From the NCBI RefSeq assembly GCF_036017915.1, contig NZ_CP107929.1:2945501-3009500 (forward strand): DNA of 64,000 nucleotides. Direction: 5' to 3'. Origin of the DNA: Micromonospora sp. NBC_00421. Lineage in GTDB: Bacteria; Actinomycetota; Actinomycetes; Mycobacteriales; Micromonosporaceae. The notes below the pieces were generated by a model, which was given only the letters and a program-made list of their open reading frames with translations, searched no databases and had not been told where the DNA came from. Below are positions 32,262 through 40,575 of the stretch, in pieces. A program made the translations under genes and the position numbers. Numbering within the stretch: position 1 is the first letter of the stretch; each line of letters starts with the position of its first letter.

Positions 32262-33354
32262 GAGACCGCTTCGCATTCTTGCGCTGACCTGCAGCACCCG
32301 CCCCGGCGCGCTCGGCCCCGAGGTGGGGCGGTGGTTGCTCGAAGCGGTCTCCCCCCGGGCCGCCGAGCTCGACGTCGAGGTGGTGCCGGTGGCGCTCGGC
32401 GACCTGGAGCTGCCGTTCCTCGACGAGGAGGAATCCCCGTCGTCGGGTGTCTACCGGCACGAGCACACCCGCCGGTGGAGCGCGACCGTCGACGCGGCGG
32501 ACGGCTTCATCGCGGTCACCCCGGAGTACAACCACGCGATGCCGGCGACCCTGAAGAACGCGTTGGACTACCTCGGCAGCGAGTGGGCGTGGAAGCCGAT
32601 CGGCTTCGTCAGCTACGGCTACACCGCGGCCGGCACCCGGGCGGTGGCGCACGCCAAGCAGGTGGTCACCCCGCTGCGCCTGGTGCCGACGGGCGCCACG
32701 GTCGCCATCGGCATCGGCGACGCCGTGGTGGACGGCCGGCTGCGGCCGGACGCCGGCCGGGACGCCACGGGTGTCGCGCTGCTGGACGAGGTGGTCCGGC
32801 TGGCCCACGCCCTGCGGCCGATGCGCGAGCGCGGGCGGGCCGACAGTGTGCCCGGCCCGCTGCCGGGCTCCTACGCGAGGCGGCTGACCCCGCACGACGC
32901 CCCGGAGGTCACCGTGCTGCAACGGTGCTGCTGGACCGAGGAGGCGGTGGCCAACGACACGCTTGCCATCCCACCGCTGCACGAGTCGCCGGAGGAGGTA
33001 CGGGAGTGGCTGGAGAGCTGGCACACCACCGGCGTCTGGCGTGACGGCCGGCTGCTGGGCATGGTGCGGATCCGCACCGACGGCACCGACTGCCACCTGG
33101 GCCGGCTCGCCGTCGTGCCCGACCTGCGCGGCCGGGGGCTGGGCCGGTGGCTGTTGCGGGCCGTCGAGGCCGCCGCCGGGCCGCAGTGCCACCGCATCCT
33201 GCTGTTCACCGGCACCCGGAGCCTGCGCAACATCGACCTCTACCGGAGCGTGGGCTACCAGCCGGTGCCACTGACCAGCCCGGACGGCACGGTCTGCCTG
33301 GCCAAGGAGCTGTCCGCGCCGGTCAGCGCCCCTGCCACTCCCCGGTGGGGGTGA
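32254..33354 (+). CDS. NAD(P)H-dependent FMN reductase fused to a GNAT acetyltransferase
   Basis: Two-domain enzyme of 366 aa. Residues 1-190 are a flavodoxin-like FMN reductase: ILALTCSTRPGALGPEVGRW for phosphate binding, then VTPEYNHAMPATLKNALDYL and GFVSYGYTAAGTRAV. Residues 205-355 are a GNAT domain with the acetyl-CoA loop VVPDLRGRGLGRWLLRAVEA and IDLYRSVGYQPV. The domains are joined by a short linker without a frame break, so the fusion looks real. It is divergent from a MarR regulator and its 3' end overlaps the Gfo/Idh/MocA gene by 32 bases. A detoxification role (quinone or nitro reduction plus N-acetylation) is a reasonable guess. Confidence 0.9.
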   Translation: MSTRPLRILALTCSTRPGALGPEVGRWLLEAVSPRAAELDVEVVPVALGDLELPFLDEEESPSSGVYRHEHTRRWSATVDAADGFIAVTPEYNHAMPATLKNALDYLGSEWAWKPIGFVSYGYTAAGTRAVAHAKQVVTPLRLVPTGATVAIGIGDAVVDGRLRPDAGRDATGVALLDEVVRLAHALRPMRERGRADSVPGPLPGSYARRLTPHDAPEVTVLQRCCWTEEAVANDTLAIPPLHESPEEVREWLESWHTTGVWRDGRLLGMVRIRTDGTDCHLGRLAVVPDLRGRGLGRWLLRAVEAAAGPQCHRILLFTGTRSLRNIDLYRSVGYQPVPLTSPDGTVCLAKELSAPVSAPATPRWG

Positions 33355-34426
33355 GCGGGACGGGGCTGGGTCGCCGCACCGTCGTGGTCAGCGCGATCCG
33401 CCGACCCTCGGCCGCCGCCCGCAGCAGGCCCGTCATCGTGTCGAGCACGTGCAACGCCAGGTCACCGCCCGCCCGGGGCGCCCGCGTGGCATCGGCCCGG
33501 ACCGCGTCGATCAACCCGAGGCCCCGGGCGCCCTCCCGGTAACCCGCCGACGGCGGGAGCACCCGCCATCCGTCACCGCCGAGCGGGCAGAGCCGGACCT
33601 CGCCGTCGAAGTAGTTCGGATCGGGCACCGCCAGGGTGCCGGTCTCCCCGTGCACCTCGATCGGCGCGGCCGTCGTGGTGACCCCGTCGAAACTCGTGGT
33701 GATGGTGGACAGCACACCGCTGGCGTGTTCGAGCACGCCGCTCACATGGGTGTCCACCTGCACCGGGATGCGCTGGCCCAGGCGTGGGCCGGAGCCGACG
33801 ACCCGCTCGGGGCGCAGCCGGCTGGCCGCCGCCGTCACCGCGCGTACCGGCCCGAGCAGGTGGATCAACGCCGAGAGGTAGTACGGGCCCATGTCCAGCA
33901 ACGGGCCACCCCCCGGGGCGTAGTAGAAGTCGGGGTGCGGATGCCAGCGCTCGTGCCCGGGGGTGACCATGACGGCCGAGGCGGCCAGCGGACGCCCGAT
34001 CAGCCCGCCGTCGATCGCCGCACGGGCCGTCTGCGTCCCGGTGCCCAGGACGGTGTCCGGCGCGCAGCCTACCCGGACGCCGGCCGCTGCGGCCCGGTCG
34101 ACGACCGCCCGACCGTCCGGGAACGTCACGGCGAGCGGCTTCTCGACGTACACGTGCTTGCCCGCGTCGATCGCGGCGAGCGAGAGCTCGGCGTGCGCCG
34201 CGGGGATGGTCAGGTTGAGCACCGTCTGCACGTCCGGGCGGGCGAGCAGGTCCGCGACGCCCACCGCCGCGGCACCGGGGATGGTGGCGGCGGCCTCGGC
34301 CGACCGGGTGGCGTCCAGGTCGGCCACCGCGACGATGCTGATCTCGGGGTGGTGCGCCAGGGTGTCCAGATAGGCGCGGGAGATGACCCCGAGTCCTACG
34401 ATGCCGACACGGTGCGGGTCGCCCAC
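33323..34426 (-). CDS. Gfo/Idh/MocA-family oxidoreductase
   Basis: NAD(P)-dependent sugar-type oxidoreductase, 367 aa. The N-terminal Rossmann motif is VGIVGLGVISRAYLDTL, and the family Lys lies in KHVYVEKPLAVT. The C-terminal domain includes GGGPLLDMGPYYLSALIHLLG. The start is assigned to GTG at 34426 after GAGGGGG; sequence farther upstream in frame is antisense to other genes. It overlaps the 3' end of the ThuA-like gene by 31 bases, and the pair is a recurring sugar-catabolism arrangement. It probably oxidises a sugar or inositol derivative; the exact substrate is unknown. Confidence 0.9.
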   Translation of the reverse strand: MGDPHRVGIVGLGVISRAYLDTLAHHPEISIVAVADLDATRSAEAAATIPGAAAVGVADLLARPDVQTVLNLTIPAAHAELSLAAIDAGKHVYVEKPLAVTFPDGRAVVDRAAAAGVRVGCAPDTVLGTGTQTARAAIDGGLIGRPLAASAVMVTPGHERWHPHPDFYYAPGGGPLLDMGPYYLSALIHLLGPVRAVTAAASRLRPERVVGSGPRLGQRIPVQVDTHVSGVLEHASGVLSTITTSFDGVTTTAAPIEVHGETGTLAVPDPNYFDGEVRLCPLGGDGWRVLPPSAGYREGARGLGLIDAVRADATRAPRAGGDLALHVLDTMTGLLRAAAEGRRIALTTTVRRPSPVPLTPTGEWQGR

Positions 34427-35106
34427 AGCATCCCCCTCTCGATGACGGTCCGCACGGACGGGTGTTCCAGCACGTCGAGGCTGTGACCCGGGGTCGTCAC
34501 GACGACCCGGCCGGCGCCCCAACGTCGGGTCCAGATCGCCGGCGAGGTGACCGGCCGGTGCCAGGGGTGCCAGTCCCGGGTGGGGTGGACGGTGGTGGCC
34601 AGCACGTCGATCAGGTCGTCGTGCAGCACCCAGTACTGCTCGGTGACCAGCTCGATGTCGGCGATCCCGGCGGTGACCGGATGCTCCCGGCCGAGGTCGG
34701 TGACCGTCACCGTGTGCGGCAGGAAGTTGTCCTCCTCGCCCCCGCTGCGCTCGCAGGGCTGCCGACCCGGATGGGTGGCGAACTGGCCGCCCACCAGGTG
34801 CAGGTAGTCCGACGAGGCCCGGAAGGCGTCCACGATGCCGCCGTGCCAGCCGGTCAGGCCCGTCCCGGCGACCACCGCCGCACTCAGGCCCGCCACCTGC
34901 TCGGCGGTGATCTCCGCCATCGTCATGCACTGTACGACGAGGTCGGTGTCGGCCATCGCGGCGGCGTCGGCGTAGACCTCTGTGGACTCCTCGATCCGCA
35001 CGGTGTAGCCGTTGCCTTCGAGGAAGGGGAGGAACAGCTCGGTCGCCCGGACCGGCTGGTGCCCCTCCCATCCACCGCGTACCACAAGTGCTCTGCGCTG
35101 CGTCAC
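34396..35106 (-). CDS. ThuA-like domain protein
   Basis: Protein of 236 aa with the ThuA (trehalose-utilisation, glutamine-amidotransferase-like) fold. Visible blocks are ALVVRGGWEGHQPVRATELF at the start, VAGLSAAVVAGTGLTGWHGG with the conserved HGG, GGQFATHPG, and WGAGRVVVTTPGHS near the end. The ATG at 35106 is the likely start. It overlaps the Gfo/Idh/MocA gene and is presumably translated with it. ThuA proteins occur in trehalose, palatinose and other sugar utilisation loci, but their reaction is poorly defined. Confidence 0.88.
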   Translation of the reverse strand: MTQRRALVVRGGWEGHQPVRATELFLPFLEGNGYTVRIEESTEVYADAAAMADTDLVVQCMTMAEITAEQVAGLSAAVVAGTGLTGWHGGIVDAFRASSDYLHLVGGQFATHPGRQPCERSGGEEDNFLPHTVTVTDLGREHPVTAGIADIELVTEQYWVLHDDLIDVLATTVHPTRDWHPWHRPVTSPAIWTRRWGAGRVVVTTPGHSLDVLEHPSVRTVIERGMLWATRTVSAS

Positions 35107-35386
35107 CCTCGCTCCCCTCCACGGTCAGTCGCCCACCGGGCCGGCCGCTCCCGCCCCGGCGAAGTGCGCCGACGACCCTGCCGGCCGGGCACCGAAACCG
35201 TACTCGTATCCACCGACACGATTGGTCCCGGACGACCTCTGCCTCGACGCGGTCACCCGGGAGGCGTCGTCGTCCCGGCGGTGCGGCGGGCCGGTGTTCG
35301 TCCGCCGCGGTAAACAGCTTCCTGACAGTCGACGGTGATGCTCGGTTTCGGCGAGATCGCCGTAGAGCCGACCGGAAGGCGTCACG

Positions 35387-35947
35387 ATGAGGAAGCAACT
35401 GATGGCCGCGCTGTTCACCGCCGTGCTGATCGGCGGCACAGGGTGCTCGGCCGCCGGCGACGACCGGCCCGAGGCCGGTGCCACCACGCAGCAGGCGGAG
35501 GTGGCCACCCTCCATACCGGCCCGCCCACTCCCACCGCGTCGGCGACGCCGCAGGCCGAGCGGCCACGGGAGCGCCTGGACGACACCGAGGAGGACACCA
35601 AGGCGCGCTACAAACCGTACGAGAAGTGCATGCTGGAGCACGGTGTCGACGTCCACAGGGAACGTGCCGGCACCACCAAGTCGGGCAAGGTCGGCGAGGC
35701 GAGCAGGGCGTGCGACGCCCTGATGCCGCTGCCGCCGTGGGAGCTGGACCCGGCCAACCCGGAGGCGAAGGACTTCGCGCGGGACGTGGTGAAGTGCCTG
35801 AAGGAGAAGGGCGTCCGGTACGTCGAGGTCGGCTCGGACGGCACGGGCTGGGCCTTCGGCGGCAAGGACAACGACTCGGACTCGATCTCCAAGGGGTTGA
35901 AGTACTCCCCGGCGTGTGAGCGTGAGGTCGCCGCGAAGCGGAAGTAG
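35387..35947 (+). CDS. Secreted lipoprotein of unknown function beside a two-component system
   Basis: Exported lipoprotein, 186 aa. The signal MRKQLMAALFTAVLIGGTGC ends in a lipobox (GGTGC, Cys20). The mature part starts with a Pro/Thr/Ala linker, then a compact domain with four cysteines (KCMLEHGV, RACDAL, VVKCLKEKGV, PACEREV) that could form two disulfides. I do not recognise a named family. A terminator hairpin follows at 35983. The gene precedes a response regulator/kinase pair in the same direction, an arrangement reminiscent of CseA-CseBC in Streptomyces, where the lipoprotein modulates the kinase; this is analogy only. Confidence 0.8.
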   Translation: MRKQLMAALFTAVLIGGTGCSAAGDDRPEAGATTQQAEVATLHTGPPTPTASATPQAERPRERLDDTEEDTKARYKPYEKCMLEHGVDVHRERAGTTKSGKVGEASRACDALMPLPPWELDPANPEAKDFARDVVKCLKEKGVRYVEVGSDGTGWAFGGKDNDSDSISKGLKYSPACEREVAAKRK

Positions 35948-35982
35948 CCGCGAGCGCGGGAGGTCCACGACCGCCCTGCCAC

Positions 35983-36014
35983 GGTGGCGTCGTCCCGACC
36001 GGGGCGACGCCACC
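35983..36014 (+). terminator. Terminator of the lipoprotein gene
   Basis: GGTGGCGTCG (35983-35992) and CGACGCCACC (36005-36014) form a perfect 10-base-pair stem with a 12-base loop, 35 bases after the stop codon. Confidence 0.7.
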
Positions 36015-36115
36015 GGCCGCGACGTCCCGGGACACGAACCATGACGGCCCGGATGCGGACCGCGACGGTTCCGAGTGCCGACGGCAGCCCTGCGGGCCGA
36101 TCGTGACACCGGTTT

Positions 36116-36132
36116 GTCAGGAACCGGTCAGG
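36116..36132. promoter_or_regulatory. Candidate response-regulator box (11-bp direct repeat)
   Basis: GTCAGG-AACCG-GTCAGG gives two hexamers with 11-base periodicity, the usual arrangement for OmpR/PhoP-family dimers. The sequence TGTCAGGAA is found again on the minus strand at 35319-35327, upstream of the lipoprotein gene. A common regulon of the lipoprotein and the two-component genes is therefore possible. Confidence 0.4.
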
Positions 36133-36270
36133 GGCCGGGATGACCTTCTTCTCACGGTCGCCGGGTCCCCACCCCACCCGTCCACCGAACTGCGGAAGGA
36201 CCGGAGGACACCCGGTGTCACCACCTTTCGCAGGATTCGCACCCCGGTGACCTGCTCTATATTCCCCACC

Positions 36271-36960
36271 ATGTGCGCACACGTGATGCTCGCGGAGGAC
36301 GACGAGCGGCAGGCCGAGGCGCTGCGCCGGTACCTCGTCGCGGCGGGTCACCGGGCGACGATCGTGGCCGACGGTGAGACGGCCCTGCGCCAGGCCCGGG
36401 AACAGCCGTTCGACCTCCTCCTGCTCGACGTGATGCTGCCGAAACTGGACGGCATGCAGGTCTGCCGGATGATCCGCCAGGAGTCGGACGTGCCGGTGCT
36501 GATGCTGACCGCGCGGTCGGCCGAGGACGACCTGCTGCGCGGGCTGGATCTGGGCGCCGACGACTACATGACCAAGCCGTACAGCCCGCGCGAGTTGGTC
36601 GCCCGGATCCGGACGCTGCTGCGTCGGGTCCGGACCGCACCCCAGCAGTCGCCGGTGCACCGGCTCGGGCGGCTCACCGTCGACGAGGCCCGCCGCCTGG
36701 TCACCGCGGGGGATGCCCCGGTCGACTGCACGGCCGGCGAGTTCGCCATCCTCGCCGCGATGATCCGTCAGCCCGGTCGGGTGTTCAGCCGTGGTCAACT
36801 GCTGGAACACACCCGGGGCGTCGACCGGGAGTCGACCGGGCGCACCATCGACGTCCACGTGATGAACCTGCGCCGCAAGATCGAGGCCAACCCCCGCCGG
36901 CCGCAGCAGCTGCTGACCGTCTACGGCGTCGGTTACAAGCTGGGTGCCGGCACGTCGTGA
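36271..36960 (+). CDS. OmpR/PhoP-family response regulator
   Basis: DNA-binding response regulator, 229 aa. The receiver has the acidic pair in VMLAEDDERQ, phospho-acceptor Asp in LLLLDVMLPKLDG and Lys in DYMTKPYSPRELVARI. The effector winged helix ends in RRKIEANPRRPQQLLTVYGV followed by GYKLG. The ATG at 36271 (MCAHVMLAEDD) fits the domain boundary; an upstream start at 36103 would add about 56 unrelated residues. Its stop overlaps the kinase GTG by 4 bases. Confidence 0.93.
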   Translation: MCAHVMLAEDDERQAEALRRYLVAAGHRATIVADGETALRQAREQPFDLLLLDVMLPKLDGMQVCRMIRQESDVPVLMLTARSAEDDLLRGLDLGADDYMTKPYSPRELVARIRTLLRRVRTAPQQSPVHRLGRLTVDEARRLVTAGDAPVDCTAGEFAILAAMIRQPGRVFSRGQLLEHTRGVDRESTGRTIDVHVMNLRRKIEANPRRPQQLLTVYGVGYKLGAGTS

Positions 36961-38744
36961 AGCGGCAACGGGTCCCCCTGCACCGCAGCCTGGTGGTGCG
37001 GCTGCTGGCCACCTCGCTGCTGGTGGCGGTCTGCGCGATCCTGGCCACGACCTGGCTGGCCGTGCAGTCGACCACCCGGGCGATCCGACAGGAACAGGGT
37101 CGCTCGCTCGCCGACGACAAGAGCATCTACGACACGCTGTTGACCCACGCCGCCACCCACCGGGACTGGACTGGCGTGGAGGCGGTGCTCGCCGGGCGGG
37201 CCGACCGGCTCGAACGCCGGATCACCCTGATGACCCCGGACCGGCAGGTGATCGCCGACTCCGCGCCGGACGGCCCGTCGTTGCAGACGGCCCGACCGTC
37301 GGCGACCGTCGACCCGTTGCAGGTGGACCTGGGCCTGACCGGCGGGACCGAGCGCACCGATCCACGCGCGGTCGGGCCGTACCGGCTGACCAAGCGGGAG
37401 AGCACCACCACCCGGGACCTGGCCACCCGGCAGCTCGGCTGCGTCCAGGCCGAATCCACGGCGGACGCGAGGGTGGTGGTCGGTCCGACCGGACGGGCCT
37501 CGGTGCAGGTGACCGACGCGAGAGACCGCGGCATCGTCGAGTTCTGCCTGCCTGCGGAGCTGACGGAGCCGTTGCCGAGCGAGGCCGACGGGATCACCCA
37601 ACTGGAGACCCTGACCAAGAGCTGCCTCCGCGAGCTCGGAGCACCGACCCGGGTCGAGATCAGGGCGGACCGTACCGCGGTACGCAGCCGTGACTCCGGC
37701 TTCGACAAGCAGGTCGACGGCTGCCTGCAGAAGGCGCGCACGGCCCAACTGCGCGCGTACGTGGCGCCACCGGCGTTGCTGTTCGTGACCGACGAGGCCC
37801 AGGGTGGCGCCGAGCCGGTGTTCAACCTGTCCCGGGCGAACGTGGTGCGCATCGCCCAGGTGACCGGAACGGTGCTGGTGGCCACCGTGCTGATCACCGT
37901 GCTGGTCGGGCGGCGGCTGGTCCGACCGCTGCGGGCGCTCACCGACGCCACCCGGCAGCCGATGGCCGAACCGGCCCGGGTGCCGGTGACCACCCGCGAC
38001 GAGATCGGCCTGCTGGCCACCGCGCTGAACGACCTCGCCGCCCGGCGCGAACAGACCGAGGCGCTGCGCCGGAACATGGTCAGCGACGTGGCGCACGAGT
38101 TGCGCACCCCGCTGACCAACATGCGCAGTTGGCTGGAGGCCGCCCAGGACGGTCTGGCGCAGCTCGACACCCAACTGCTCACCCTGCTGCTCGACGAGGC
38201 GCTGCTGCTGCAGCACATCATCGACGACCTGCGGGACCTGGCCGCCGCCGACGCCGGCGACCTACGCATCCACCGCGAGCCGTACTTCGTGGCCGACCTG
38301 CTGGAGCAGGTCGTCGAGGCGCACCGGGGCGCCGCCGAGGCCGCCGGGGTACGGCTGCGCACCTCGGTGGGCACCGACCTGGAGATGGCGGTCGACGGCG
38401 CCCGACTGCGCCAGATCGTCGGCAACATCGTCGCCAACGCGGTCCGGCACACCACCCCGGGCGGCTCGGTCGTCGTGCACTGCGCCGTGCGCGACGACCA
38501 GTTGGCCATCGCGGTGTCCGACACCGGAACCGGCATCGACCCCGCCGACCAGGCCAGGATCTTCGACAGGTTCTGGCGGGCCGACGACTCCCGGGCCCGC
38601 AGCACCGGCGGCAGCGGGCTCGGCCTGTCCATCGCGCGCAAGCTCGCCGAGGCGCACGACGGCACCATCGACGTCGAGAGCGTCCTGGGTCAGGGCAGCA
38701 CCTTCACCGTCCGACTACCGATCGTCGTCCCGGCCCGCTCCTGA
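36957..38744 (+). CDS. Sensor histidine kinase
   Basis: Membrane sensor kinase, 595 aa, partner of the regulator just upstream. TM1 is at about 12-34. A large extracytoplasmic domain of about 250 residues follows, containing three cysteines (QLGCVQAE, EFCLPAEL, KSCLRELG) plus GCLQKA, which could sense redox or cell-wall state. TM2 is at about 295-318, then a HAMP segment, MVSDVAHELRTPLTNMRSWL with the phospho-His, NIVANAVRHTTPGG (N box), DTGTGIDPADQ (G1) and GSGLGLSIAR (G2). The GTG start overlaps the regulator stop (GTGA). Confidence 0.93.
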   Translation: MKRQRVPLHRSLVVRLLATSLLVAVCAILATTWLAVQSTTRAIRQEQGRSLADDKSIYDTLLTHAATHRDWTGVEAVLAGRADRLERRITLMTPDRQVIADSAPDGPSLQTARPSATVDPLQVDLGLTGGTERTDPRAVGPYRLTKRESTTTRDLATRQLGCVQAESTADARVVVGPTGRASVQVTDARDRGIVEFCLPAELTEPLPSEADGITQLETLTKSCLRELGAPTRVEIRADRTAVRSRDSGFDKQVDGCLQKARTAQLRAYVAPPALLFVTDEAQGGAEPVFNLSRANVVRIAQVTGTVLVATVLITVLVGRRLVRPLRALTDATRQPMAEPARVPVTTRDEIGLLATALNDLAARREQTEALRRNMVSDVAHELRTPLTNMRSWLEAAQDGLAQLDTQLLTLLLDEALLLQHIIDDLRDLAAADAGDLRIHREPYFVADLLEQVVEAHRGAAEAAGVRLRTSVGTDLEMAVDGARLRQIVGNIVANAVRHTTPGGSVVVHCAVRDDQLAIAVSDTGTGIDPADQARIFDRFWRADDSRARSTGGSGLGLSIARKLAEAHDGTIDVESVLGQGSTFTVRLPIVVPARS

Positions 38745-38767
38745 CCCGTGGTCCGGGGATGGCGGCG

Positions 38768-39487
38768 TCAGGTCAGCAGCGCCGGTCGCAGCTCCGCGCC
38801 CACGTTGATCGTGCCGACCACCCGGTCACCGGTGAGGTCGAAGACGTTGACGGTCCGGTTGCTGCGCATGAGTTCCCGGGTCGACGGCGGCAGCGACGGT
38901 GGCTCCTTCATCGCCGCCCGGACGTCCCGGGCGGTCGAGATCAGTCGACCGACCAGCGACGCGCCGTCGTGGTCGACCCGTACCCGGCCGTACTCCCAGC
39001 CGCAGGTGGTGAGGTCGAGCACCTCGAACAGGCAGGCGAGCAGCGGGTGGGGGTCGGTCGCCCGGACGAACTGCGGGGCCCGACCACCGATGACCGTGGC
39101 GGCGGCGGTGACGTGCACGTACGGGTGGAGGCCGCCCGGCAGCGCGAACAGCGGCCAGTGCAGTTGGGCACCGGCCGCCCGCCACAGTGGTCGGTAGTTG
39201 CGGCGGTCGACCGGGAACCGGTGACCGCCACGCCGGTACAGCTCCGCCGTCTGGGCCAGCAGGTCCGCATGGGCCGCGTCGGCGAACTCACCGACGATCG
39301 CGGCCGCCACCGCCGCTCCGTCGCCGTCGTCGAGCCGGCGGACGATCTCCGCCACCTGTTCGGCCGACCGGACCGCCAGGTGAGCGCCGTACCGCTGCCG
39401 CACCTCGGTCAACAGCGCCGCCTGCCGGACCGGATCGTCCTGGACCTGCCGGCCCCCGCCGCCCAGTACCCGCCCGAGCCATCCCAT
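38768..39487 (-). CDS. Conserved hypothetical protein
   Basis: Soluble protein of 239 aa with no signal or membrane segment; I do not recognise a family. It starts MGWLGRVLGGGGRQVQDDPV, has an alpha-helical first half (RQAALLTEVRQRYGAHLAV) and a central aromatic-rich part (RNYRPLWRAAGAQLHWPLFA). It ends with VNVFDLTGDRVVGTINVGAE. It converges on the kinase gene, 23 bases apart. Frame length, GTG/ATG spacing and codon bias support a real gene. No operon partner is apparent. Confidence 0.7.
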   Translation of the reverse strand: MGWLGRVLGGGGRQVQDDPVRQAALLTEVRQRYGAHLAVRSAEQVAEIVRRLDDGDGAAVAAAIVGEFADAAHADLLAQTAELYRRGGHRFPVDRRNYRPLWRAAGAQLHWPLFALPGGLHPYVHVTAAATVIGGRAPQFVRATDPHPLLACLFEVLDLTTCGWEYGRVRVDHDGASLVGRLISTARDVRAAMKEPPSLPPSTRELMRSNRTVNVFDLTGDRVVGTINVGAELRPALLT

Positions 39488-39542
39488 GTCGCCTCGTCTC
39501 CACCGCCGTCACCGACCGCAGCCATGCTAGTGCGCCCCGACG

Positions 39543-40448
39543 TCAGAGACAGCTGACGCCTGTCAGTTCCTCGGCCGCCGTCCAGAGCCGACGGCCGACG
39601 GCGGGATCGGCGGCCTCCCGGCTGAGCCGGGCCTCGGCGACCGGTCCCCATGTCTCCCCGAGCCGGGACGGACCGAAGAACTGGCCGCCCCGTACCCCGG
39701 GGTCGGTGGCGGCACGCAACTGCGGCAGCGCGCCCCGCTCCACCGGCTGGGTGGCCAGCAGGCCGAGCCACGCGATCACCCGGCCCCGCCGGCCCCGGTG
39801 TTCCCACGCCCGGGGAGTCAGGTTGGTGCGGGTGACGCCGGGGTGGGCCAGCGTGCTGAGGACAGGTGATCCGGTGGCGCGCAGTCGGCGGTCCAGCTCG
39901 ACACCGAAGACGGTGGTGGCGAGCTTGGACCGGCCGTAGGCGGCGGCGGCCCGGTAGCCACGTTCGAACATCAGGTCGGCGAAGTCCAGGTGTGCGCTCC
40001 GGTGGGTGATCGAGCTGAGACTCACCACCCGGGCCGCCCGCGCCGCCGCCAGGTTGCCGAGCAGCAGGCCGGTCAGCGCGAAGTGGCCCAGCAGGTTGGT
40101 GCCGAGGTGCGCCTCGAAGCCGTCGGGCGTGGTGCGGCGCGGGCCGAGCAGCACCGCACCGGCGTTGTTGACCAGCAGGTCGAGCACCGGATGATCGACT
40201 GTCAGCTTCGCCGCGAACGCCCGTACCGAGGCGAGGGAGGCCAGGTCCAGCTCGCGTACCTCGACGTCGCCGTCCATCCGGCGGGCGGCCTGCTCCCCGG
40301 CGGCGGTGTTGCGGACGGCGAGCACGACGTGCGCGCCGTGGCGGGCCAGTGCGGTGGCGGTGACCAGGCCGAGGCCCGAGTTCGCGCCGGTCACGACGGC
40401 GGTACGGCCGTGCTGGTCGGGGATGTGGGCGGCGGTCCATCCGGTCAT
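39543..40448 (-). CDS. Short-chain dehydrogenase/reductase (SDR)
   Basis: NAD(P)-dependent oxidoreductase, 301 aa. The cofactor motif TGANSGLGLVTATAL (TGxxxGxG) is at about 19-30, NNAG is in LLVNNAGAVLLGP, and the catalytic Ser and YxxxK appear as SLSSITHRS and YGRSKLATT. The overall form resembles retinol-dehydrogenase-like SDRs common in actinomycetes. It is divergent from an XRE/MmyB-type regulator with a 127-base gap, an arrangement in which the regulator usually controls the SDR. The substrate is unknown. Confidence 0.92.
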   Translation of the reverse strand: MTGWTAAHIPDQHGRTAVVTGANSGLGLVTATALARHGAHVVLAVRNTAAGEQAARRMDGDVEVRELDLASLASVRAFAAKLTVDHPVLDLLVNNAGAVLLGPRRTTPDGFEAHLGTNLLGHFALTGLLLGNLAAARAARVVSLSSITHRSAHLDFADLMFERGYRAAAAYGRSKLATTVFGVELDRRLRATGSPVLSTLAHPGVTRTNLTPRAWEHRGRRGRVIAWLGLLATQPVERGALPQLRAATDPGVRGGQFFGPSRLGETWGPVAEARLSREAADPAVGRRLWTAAEELTGVSCL

Positions 40449-40575
40449 CTGCTGCTCCTGGGAGATCGGGGTGGAGCGACGACGTTAGGAGCAATCCGGG
40501 CCGGATCGGTCGTTCCCGGTTGCCCAGGTCTGCCGGACCTACCTTCACCCGTCCGGGCCGCGACACACTTGCGGC

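Larger units (their letters stand above)
35948..36270. other. 323-base intergenic region with terminator and regulator-type repeats
   Basis: Between the lipoprotein stop and the response regulator start there is a strong terminator (35983-36014), a direct repeat suited to an OmpR-type regulator (36116-36132) and no convincing ORF. Open frames extending the regulator upstream lack a ribosome binding site. Confidence 0.6.

Noticed and set aside
37020..37693. Alternative frame within the kinase gene
   Set aside because: The kinase frame carries all sensor-kinase motifs; the other frame is Arg/Gly/Ala-rich shadow.
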